The notes beneath the pieces were generated by a model. The model was not told the DNA's origin. It searched no databases and worked only from the letters and a program-made list of their open reading frames with translations. 5,475 nt of DNA from a bacterium HR25 (GTDB lineage Bacteria; Chloroflexota; Dehalococcoidia; SM23-28-2; HRbin24), in NCBI GenBank assembly GCA_002898615.1, contig BEIB01000049.1, positions 1 through 5,475 on the forward strand. Reading direction: 5' to 3'. Made by a program: the position numbers and the translations under genes. Below are positions 1-5,475 of this stretch, piece after piece (position 1 is the stretch's first letter; each line of letters opens with the position of its first letter).

Positions 1-512
1 TTCAGAGCCCGGAAGGTGATGATGCGGACGTTGATCTCGCTCAGGCCCATGATCTCCGCCACCTGAGGGCCGCTGAGCCCGGCATCGAAGCGCAGAGAGA
101 GGACGCGTCGTTCCCGGGGCGTGAGGTACTGGAGGGCCACCCGCAGCCGCCGGAGCTGCTCCTCGCGGATGAGGAAGCGCTCGGGATGCTCCTCGCCTCC
201 CTCCAGCGCCAGTTGCATCTGGCCCAGGTCATTGAGGGCCTGGCTTTCGCGGCGGCGCCGGCGGACGTAGCCCACCACCAGATTAGCAGCGATGCGGAAC
301 ACCCAGGCCACCCTGGCCTCTTGACAGCGCAGGTCTTCCCAGGAGCGGTAGGCGCGAGCGAAGGTCTCCGCGGTGAGATCCTTGGCCACCTCTTTGTCGG
401 ACACGCGGCTGTAGATGTAGAAGAGGACTCGCGGATACAGGTCCTCAAAGATGCGACTGAAGGCCACCTCGGTGGACTCTTCCTCCGGATAGGGCTTCTT
501 CTGCGTGACCAT
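1..512 (-). CDS. ECF-type RNA polymerase sigma factor (C-terminus cut by window edge)
   Basis: This frame encodes 170 residues from an ATG at 510-512 and is still open at base 1, so the extreme C-terminus lies outside. It reads as a group 4 (ECF) sigma-70 factor, which directs RNA polymerase to a small regulon. Region 2 spans about residues 20-92, with DLTAETFARAY matching the 2.2 core-binding helix and AWVFRIAANLVVGYVRRRRRE matching 2.3/2.4, the -10 recognition part. Region 4 begins near residue 121, with LTPRERRVLSLRFDAGLS and the helix-turn-helix VAEIMGLSEINVRIITFRAL. The usual consensus there has a basic residue and His before R-A-L; this protein has ITFRAL. Region 1.1 and the 3.0 domain are absent, as expected for ECF factors. 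An AGGAGG at 519-524, six bases before the ATG, fixes the start. No anti-sigma gene is visible; one could lie beyond base 1. The gene is 139 bases from the response regulator and may have its own promoter. Confidence 0.9.
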   Translation of the reverse strand, partial: MVTQKKPYPEEESTEVAFSRIFEDLYPRVLFYIYSRVSDKEVAKDLTAETFARAYRSWEDLRCQEARVAWVFRIAANLVVGYVRRRRRESQALNDLGQMQLALEGGEEHPERFLIREEQLRRLRVALQYLTPRERRVLSLRFDAGLSGPQVAEIMGLSEINVRIITFRAL

Positions 513-518
513 GTGGCC

Positions 519-524
519 CCTCCT
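519..524 (-). promoter_or_regulatory. Shine-Dalgarno site of the ECF sigma gene
   Basis: The minus strand reads AGGAGG here, followed by a six-base spacer (GGCCAC) and then the ATG at 512. This is a near-ideal ribosome binding site, and it decides the start of a gene whose end is not visible. Confidence 0.8.
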
Positions 525-631
525 CTCTCCTGGGCTCAAGACCAGGGTAGAGGCTGGGCCTAGAAGGCTGATAGAACCCGGGGGACAATAGGGGGCATCC
601 GTAGGTAACTGATTGCATAGTCGTTGGGACA

Positions 632-652
632 GGCCCCCTGGGCCAGATGGCC
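632..652 (-). terminator. Weak hairpin after the response regulator stop
   Basis: Two competing GC hairpins sit next to the response regulator stop codon (652-654). One is GGCCC (632-636) pairing with GGGCC (640-644) around a three-base loop. The other is GGCC (641-644) pairing with GGCC (649-652) around a four-base loop. No U-tract follows on the minus strand, where the next bases are TGTCCCAACG. This could slow polymerase or protect a 3' end, but it does not meet the standard for an intrinsic terminator, so read-through into the sigma gene is possible. Between it and the sigma gene (525-631) I see no convincing -35/-10 pair; TTGTCC with TCTAGG 17 bases on is the best and is poor. Confidence 0.25.
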
Positions 653-1353
653 TACGCCTCCTGGTCCGCCAGGCCAGCCCTGGCGGCCAGGACGGCCGCC
701 TGCGTCCGGTCGGCCACGCCCAGCTTCTCGATGATGCGGTGCACGATGTTCTTCACCGTGCTCACACTGTAGTGCATCCGCTGGGCTATCTCCTTGTTGG
801 TGAGGCCACGGGCGATGAGCCTCAGCACCTGCCGCTCCTGCTCGGTCAGGGAGTCCAGGGCATGCCAGGCCTCTCCCGAGGCCTGACCGGCAGCAGTAGC
901 GAGGCGCCGCTCCCGCACCAGTTGCATGAGCAGGTTGGCGTCTATGATGGAGCCGCCAGCGCGCACCGTCCGGATGGCCTCCACGAAGGCCTCCGGCGGC
1001 ATACCCTTCAGGAGGAAGCCGGAGGCCCCCGCCTCCAGCGCCCGGTCCAGATACTCCCGGCTGTCGTAGCTGGTGACGATGATGACGGAGGTGCGCTCGT
1101 CCTCCTTCTTGATGGCCTCCGTGGCCGAGAGGCCGTCCATATCCGGCAGGCGGATGTCCATGAGAACCACGTCCGGGTGGAGGCGTCGCACCTGCTCCAG
1201 GGCCTCCTGGGCGGTGGCCGTCTCCCCCACTACAGCGATGTCCCGGGCGTTGATGAGGGCGCGCAGCCCCTCCCGCACGACGGGGTGGTCGTCCACGATG
1301 AGGACGGTGAGCACCCGTCTCACGCGGGGGGACTCGTGGACTGCCTGAGTCAT
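652..1353 (-). CDS. NarL/FixJ-family two-component response regulator
   Basis: The protein has 233 residues from the ATG at 1351-1353. An N-terminal receiver domain (about 15-130) carries the acidic pair D21-D22 in LIVDDHPVVREGL, the phosphoacceptor D66 in VVLMDIRLPDMDG, the switch threonine T94 in IIVTSYD and the conserved lysine K116 in GFLLKG. After a linker of roughly 35 residues, a LuxR/GerE-type helix-turn-helix (about 168-228) reads LTEQERQVLRLIARGLTNKEIA followed by STVKNIVHRIIEKLGV. It should bind DNA as a phosphorylation-driven dimer. Its partner is the kinase 20 bases upstream. An alternative GTG at 1375-1377 would add eight residues and overlap the kinase stop as GTGA, but it has no good ribosome site, whereas the ATG has AGGAGG eight bases before it. 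The target genes cannot be read from the sequence. All catalytic receiver residues are present, so it looks functional. Confidence 0.95.
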   Translation of the reverse strand: MTQAVHESPRVRRVLTVLIVDDHPVVREGLRALINARDIAVVGETATAQEALEQVRRLHPDVVLMDIRLPDMDGLSATEAIKKEDERTSVIIVTSYDSREYLDRALEAGASGFLLKGMPPEAFVEAIRTVRAGGSIIDANLLMQLVRERRLATAAGQASGEAWHALDSLTEQERQVLRLIARGLTNKEIAQRMHYSVSTVKNIVHRIIEKLGVADRTQAAVLAARAGLADQEA

Positions 1354-1361
1354 CGCTCTCG

Positions 1362-1367
1362 CCTCCT
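1362..1367 (-). promoter_or_regulatory. Shine-Dalgarno site deciding the response regulator start
   Basis: The minus strand reads AGGAGG eight bases upstream of the ATG at 1353. The competing GTG at 1377 lies upstream of this site and lacks any comparable sequence. The internal ATG is therefore the likelier start, with the kinase stop (1374-1376) just upstream, close enough for translational coupling. Confidence 0.7.
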
Positions 1368-1373
1368 CGGTGG

Positions 1374-2552
1374 TCACTCCAGCATGGACAGGGGGAGCTC
1401 TACCCTCACACAGGTGCCCTCGCCGGGCCTCGATTCGATACGGAAATCGGCGCCGATGAGGACGGCTCGCTCCCGCATGCTCACCAGTCCCAGGCCGGAG
1501 GGCTCGCTGCCGCTGCGGTGGACGGAGGAGGGGTCGAAGCCCTGGCCCCAGTCCCGCACCTCCAGCACCACGGAGCGGTCCGTCCGCCAGAGGCGGAGGA
1601 GGGCCCGCTGGGCCTGGGAATGGCGGGCCACGTTGCTCAGCGCCTCCTGGGCGATGCGAAAGAGGGCTATGGCCACATCGTCCCGCAGGCGTTCCCCGCT
1701 CATGTTGGTCTCGAAGGCTATGGAGAGGTCGCCCTCCATGGACAGGGTGCGAGCGTAGGCGGCCAGGGCATCGGCCAGGCCCAGCTCGTCCAGGAGGGCG
1801 GGCCGCAGACGGGCCATGATACGGCGCAGCTCGTCCGTGGCCTGGCGCAGCATGCCCACAGCGTGGCCTATCTGCTCCTGGACGCTCTTGAGGCGGCGCC
1901 CCTCCAGGAGGGCGCGCTCTAGCTGCATGATAGACACCGCTATCTCCTGGATGGGGCCATCATGGATCTCGCGGGCCAGGAGGCGACGCTCCTGCTCCAG
2001 GGCTGCCAGCAGTTGCTGGGCCAGTCGGCCGCGTTCCTTCTCCAGAAGTCTCAACTGTTGCTCCATGCGCTGACGGTCGCTGATGTCCCGCAGGATGCCT
2101 ATGAAGCCCTGAGGCCGGCCCTTCTCGTCCCGCAGGAGGCCAATGGCCACCTCCACCGGCACAGTGCGACCGCTGGGGTGACGCAGCCGCAGCTCTCCCC
2201 GCCACGAGTGGCCGCTCTCCAGGACGCGCTGGCCAACCTCCCGTACCCTCTCCTTCTCCTCCGGAGGCAGGCCCACGAAGATGGACTGCCCCCGCAACTG
2301 GCGGACGCTCTCCACGCCCCAGCGCTTGAGGGCCGCCCGGTTCAGGTCCAGGATGCGCCCCTCCAGGTCAGCTATCAGCATAGGGTCGGGGGCCGTCTCG
2401 AAGGCGGCCGCCCGGCGCGCTCCCTCCTCCACCACCCGCGAGGGCTGCTCAGATGATGCGCCCTCATGGCTGTCAGGCCCGTACCCCTGGCCGTCCTCGT
2501 GACCTTTGGTCATACCATCCGTCATCCCCGGTGGGCCCGGCGGCCTGTCCAC
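1374..2552 (-). CDS. Soluble PAS-domain sensor histidine kinase, HisKA_3 (NarX/DesK) type
   Basis: The longest frame is 392 residues from a GTG. Residues 1-45 are low in predicted structure. A PAS domain follows (about 46-158, FETAPDPMLIADLEGRI to GFIGILRDISDRQ), then a probable coiled coil (158-195). Next comes a HisKA_3 dimerisation and phosphotransfer domain with the motif REIHDGPIQEIA, in which H197 is the expected phosphorylation site. D198 and Q202 form the DxxxQ signature of kinases that also dephosphorylate their regulator. The GHKL ATPase domain (about 292-390) has an N-box with N307 (QEALSNVARH), a G1 box DWGQGFD (334-340) and a G2 box GLGL (353-356). No signal peptide or membrane segment is present, so sensing is cytosolic, presumably through the PAS domain. 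The ligand is unknown and no heme- or flavin-specific residues stand out. The start is uncertain: ATGs at 2525 and 2513 are alternatives and none has a good Shine-Dalgarno. It pairs with the regulator immediately downstream. Confidence 0.93.
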   Translation of the reverse strand: MDRPPGPPGMTDGMTKGHEDGQGYGPDSHEGASSEQPSRVVEEGARRAAAFETAPDPMLIADLEGRILDLNRAALKRWGVESVRQLRGQSIFVGLPPEEKERVREVGQRVLESGHSWRGELRLRHPSGRTVPVEVAIGLLRDEKGRPQGFIGILRDISDRQRMEQQLRLLEKERGRLAQQLLAALEQERRLLAREIHDGPIQEIAVSIMQLERALLEGRRLKSVQEQIGHAVGMLRQATDELRRIMARLRPALLDELGLADALAAYARTLSMEGDLSIAFETNMSGERLRDDVAIALFRIAQEALSNVARHSQAQRALLRLWRTDRSVVLEVRDWGQGFDPSSVHRSGSEPSGLGLVSMRERAVLIGADFRIESRPGEGTCVRVELPLSMLE

Positions 2553-2567
2553 ATAGGAAGAGACGCC

Positions 2568-2587
2568 ATAACCGGGGAAACGTTATA
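2568..2587 (-). promoter_or_regulatory. Candidate -10 box and overlapping inverted repeat before the sensor kinase
   Basis: The minus strand has TATAAC at 2587-2582, five of six matches to the TATAAT consensus, placed so that transcription would begin about 20 bases before the kinase GTG. No recognisable -35 lies 16-18 bases upstream, where the sequence is all G and C. The box overlaps an inverted repeat, GTTAT (2582-2586) and ATAAC (2568-2572) separated by nine bases, which could be a small operator. The repeat is short and may be chance. It would allow the two-component genes to be transcribed independently of the synthetase upstream. Confidence 0.3.
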
Positions 2588-2608
2588 CCGGCCGCGAGGG
2601 AGGGCCGG
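2588..2608 (-). terminator. Candidate terminator hairpin of the GlnA2-like gene
   Basis: CCGGCC and GGCCGG form a perfect six-base-pair stem (2588-2593 with 2603-2608) around a nine-base loop, 15 bases after the synthetase stop codon. The minus strand then reads TATAACGTTTCCCC, which is only partly T-rich, so termination would be inefficient. The same downstream bases contain the candidate -10 box of the kinase. Confidence 0.4.
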
Positions 2609-2623
2609 CCCGGCGAGGGATGG

Positions 2624-3976
2624 CTAGAGGATGGGCAGGTAGCGCTTGATCTCGTAGTCCGTCACGTGGCGACGGTACTCGCTCCACTCTATCTTCTTGT
2701 TCTCGATGAGGGTGTGGAAAACGTGCTCACCCAGGCAACGGCGCAGCAACTCCGAGCGCTCCGCTAGCTGGATGGCCTCCCACAGGGAGCCGGGCAGGTG
2801 AGTGATCCCGCGCTGCCGCCGCTCCTCCTCCGTCATCTCGTAGACGGTGCGGTCGGCCGGCTCCGGGCAGGGGTACTCCTTCTCGATCCCCTCCAGCCCG
2901 GCGGCCAGCATGACGGCAAAGGCGAGGTAGGGGTTGCAGGCGGCGTCCGGCGCCCGGTACTCGATGCGCACCGCCTGCTCCTTGCCCGGCTTCACCTCCG
3001 GCACCCGCACCAGGTCAGCGCGGTTGCGGAAGGACCAGGAGACGTAGACGGGGGCCTCAAAGCCCAGAGGGCCGCCGCCCCAGACCAGTCGCTTGTAGGA
3101 GTTGACCCACTGGTTGGTGACCAGGGTGATCTCCGGGGCATGGCGGAGCAGCCCGGCGATGTAGCTCCTGGCTACCGGGGAGAGGTAGTGGGGGCCGTGG
3201 GGATCGTAGAAGGCGTTGTGCAGCCCCCGGAAGAGGGACTGATTGATGTGCATACCGGAGCCGTTCACGTCCGAGAGGGGCTTGGGCATGAAGGTGGCGT
3301 AGACGCCGTGCTTGAGGGCCACCTCCTTCACCACCAGGCGGGAGGTCATGACGTTGTCGGCCATGGTGAGGGCGTCATCGTAGTGGAGGTCTATCTCGTG
3401 CTGGCTGGGAGCGCCCTCGTGGTGGCTGTGCTCCACGGCGATGCCCATCTCCTCCAGCATGAGGACGGTATCGCGGCGCAGGTCGGTGGCCTCGTCCAGG
3501 GGGGTGAGGTCGAAGTAGCCACCGCGGTCCAGGACGGCCGGCGATTCGGCGCTCTGGAAGTAGAAGAACTCCAGCTCCGGCCCCACGTAGAAGGTGTAGC
3601 CCAGGTCCGCCGCCCGCTTCAGGTTGCGACGCAGGACGTAGCGAGGGTCGCCCTCGAAGGGCTCACCGTTGGGGAGGAGGATATCGCAGAAGAGGCGGGC
3701 CACCCGCTTGTGCTGGGGGCGCCAGGGGAGCACGGCGAAGGTGGAGGGGTCCGGCATGGCTATCATGTCGGACTCGTCCGCCCGGGCGAAGCCGGCAATG
3801 GAGGAGCCATCGAAGTTGACGCCGTCCTCCAGCGCCTCCGGCAGCTCCTCCACGGTGATGTTGATGCTCTTGAGCTGGCCCAGGATGTCGGTGAACCAGA
3901 GGCGGACGAACTTGACATCGTGCTGGCGGGCCGTCTCCAGCACGTATTCCCTGGCCTCGTCGCGCTCCAGCACCAT
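2624..3976 (-). CDS. glnA: Type I glutamine synthetase, GlnA2-like subtype without the beta insertion
   Basis: The protein has 450 residues from the ATG at 3974-3976 and ends in TAG. It should amidate glutamate with ammonium and ATP in the cytoplasm as a dodecamer. The N-terminal beta-grasp has FDGSSIAGF. Metal and substrate residues are visible: E134 and E136 in GPELEFF, E187 and E194 in HHEGAPSQHEID, H243 in NGSGMHINQSL, R296 in NQWVNSYKRL, flap glutamate E307 in FEAPVY, and E339/R341 in RIEYRAPD. From memory, VTNQWVNSYKRL and the C-terminal pattern (LGEHVF, IEWSEYRRHVTDYE) match mycobacterial GlnA2. The segment between the ExE motif and HHE is 29 residues shorter than in the neighbouring synthetase, so the beta insertion is absent. 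A tyrosine (Y379, in RTVYEM) sits where GSI-beta enzymes are adenylylated, but without that motif. Ten residues separate R296 from E307, against five in the neighbour. A TTG at 3985 is a poor alternative start. Confidence 0.97.
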   Translation of the reverse strand: MVLERDEAREYVLETARQHDVKFVRLWFTDILGQLKSINITVEELPEALEDGVNFDGSSIAGFARADESDMIAMPDPSTFAVLPWRPQHKRVARLFCDILLPNGEPFEGDPRYVLRRNLKRAADLGYTFYVGPELEFFYFQSAESPAVLDRGGYFDLTPLDEATDLRRDTVLMLEEMGIAVEHSHHEGAPSQHEIDLHYDDALTMADNVMTSRLVVKEVALKHGVYATFMPKPLSDVNGSGMHINQSLFRGLHNAFYDPHGPHYLSPVARSYIAGLLRHAPEITLVTNQWVNSYKRLVWGGGPLGFEAPVYVSWSFRNRADLVRVPEVKPGKEQAVRIEYRAPDAACNPYLAFAVMLAAGLEGIEKEYPCPEPADRTVYEMTEEERRQRGITHLPGSLWEAIQLAERSELLRRCLGEHVFHTLIENKKIEWSEYRRHVTDYEIKRYLPIL

Positions 3977-3987
3977 CCCCCTCAACC

Positions 3988-3993
3988 CCTCCT
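3988..3993 (-). promoter_or_regulatory. Shine-Dalgarno site of the GlnA2-like gene
   Basis: The minus strand reads AGGAGG 11 bases before the ATG at 3976 and only two bases before a TTG at 3985. The TTG spacing is too short to work, so the ATG is preferred even though its spacer is long. A G-rich run (GAGGGGG) directly before the ATG may also contribute. Confidence 0.55.
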
Positions 3994-4057
3994 GTGGCTA
4001 CCGCTGGTGGTCATCTCTCTCGTCTCCCTGCCCTTTCGTCCTCTCGGCGCCCACCCT

Positions 4058-4088
4058 ATTCTACAATCAGCCGCTCGCTCCGCCTCAA
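4058..4088 (-). promoter_or_regulatory. Weak sigma-70-like promoter candidate for the GlnA2-like gene
   Basis: The minus strand has TTGAGG (4083-4088) and TAGAAT (4058-4063) separated by 19 bases. The -10 matches TATAAT at five of six positions; the -35 matches TTGACA at four of six and the spacing is two over the optimum. Transcription would start near 4051, giving a leader of about 75 bases. The leader shows no riboswitch-like structure I can recognise. The element follows the strong hairpin after the upstream synthetase, which is where a separate promoter would be expected. Confidence 0.35.
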
Positions 4089-4095
4089 GGGCGCC

Positions 4096-4125
4096 GACGG
4101 CCCGGGGCCGGCGCCCCGGGCCGTC
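4096..4125 (-). terminator. Perfect 13-bp GC hairpin between the two synthetase genes
   Basis: Bases 4096-4108 (GACGGCCCGGGGC) pair perfectly with 4113-4125 (GCCCCGGGCCGTC) around a four-base loop. The structure begins 24 bases after the stop codon of the upstream synthetase on the minus strand. It is very stable, but the bases that follow (GGCGCCCTTGAGG) contain no U-tract, so it is not a classical intrinsic terminator. In high-GC bacteria such U-less hairpins are often proposed to act as terminators or as 3'-end protectors. Either role would uncouple the expression of the two synthetases. Confidence 0.6.
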
Positions 4126-4149
4126 CGTCCTTCCTCCTCAGCACCCCCG

Positions 4150-5475
<1,326 letters not shown>

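Noticed and set aside
41..448. Minus-strand open frame of 135 codons
   Set aside because: It is an out-of-frame reading of the ECF sigma gene. The correct frame from the ATG at 512 shows clear sigma region 2 and region 4 motifs.
513..651. A sigma-autoregulated promoter (GGAAC with a downstream GTC) before the ECF gene
   Set aside because: I could not find a GGAAC-like -35 on the minus strand in this gap, and the sigma-70-like candidates are too weak to report as a promoter.
613..1758. Plus-strand open frame of 381 codons antisense to the response regulator and kinase
   Set aside because: It shows no domain and no ribosome site, and its arginine- and serine-rich composition is typical of a shadow frame. 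The minus strand carries two well-defined genes here.
3977..4095. Glutamine riboswitch or other structured regulatory RNA in the leader of the second synthetase
   Set aside because: The leader is purine-rich and I could not see a conserved core or paired elements. The only strong stem lies before the candidate transcription start.

Overview
The window is a stretch of GC-rich bacterial chromosome in which every credible gene lies on the minus strand. In transcription order (high to low coordinate) these are: a type I glutamine synthetase of the GSI-beta subtype, cut at its N-terminus by the window edge; a second, shorter type I glutamine synthetase resembling mycobacterial GlnA2; a soluble PAS-domain sensor histidine kinase of the NarX/DesK (HisKA_3) type; its NarL/FixJ-type response regulator; and an ECF sigma factor cut at its C-terminus by the other window edge. 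Coding density is high and the three visible intergenic gaps are all under 180 bases. The strong preference for G/C at third codon positions creates long antisense and out-of-frame open frames, which I treat as shadows. The taxon cannot be fixed from this window. The wording of the two synthetases and the cytosolic PAS-HisKA_3 kinase would suit a high-GC Chloroflexota (Dehalococcoidia-like) or deep actinobacterial lineage, and that is inference only.

Region by region. 4150-5475 holds the GSI-beta synthetase, with the loop tyrosine that is adenylylated in enterobacteria. 3977-4149 holds a perfect 13-bp GC hairpin just after its stop codon, a weak promoter candidate, a possible 10-codon leader ORF and an AGGAGG for the next gene. 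2624-3976 holds the GlnA2-like synthetase. 2553-2623 holds a smaller hairpin, a TATAAC box and a 5-9-5 inverted repeat. 1374-2552 and 652-1353 hold the kinase and regulator, separated by 20 bases and almost certainly co-transcribed. 513-651 is a gap with a weak hairpin and no convincing promoter. 1-512 is the ECF sigma gene.

How the genes work together. The two synthetases catalyse the same ATP-dependent amidation of glutamate, but they belong to different subtypes with different expected regulation, so the pair probably splits ammonium assimilation between conditions. The kinase and regulator form a complete cytosolic two-component system. Its position directly downstream of the synthetases makes a nitrogen- or redox-related signal conceivable, but nothing in the sequence shows it. 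The sigma factor may be a separate unit. I found no mobile element, CRISPR array, tRNA or rRNA. The window is mostly ordinary core metabolism and regulation. The points most worth checking are the synthetase pairing, the extra residues before the active-site flap of the second synthetase, and the two leader regions with short ORFs that end at the start codons of the genes they precede.
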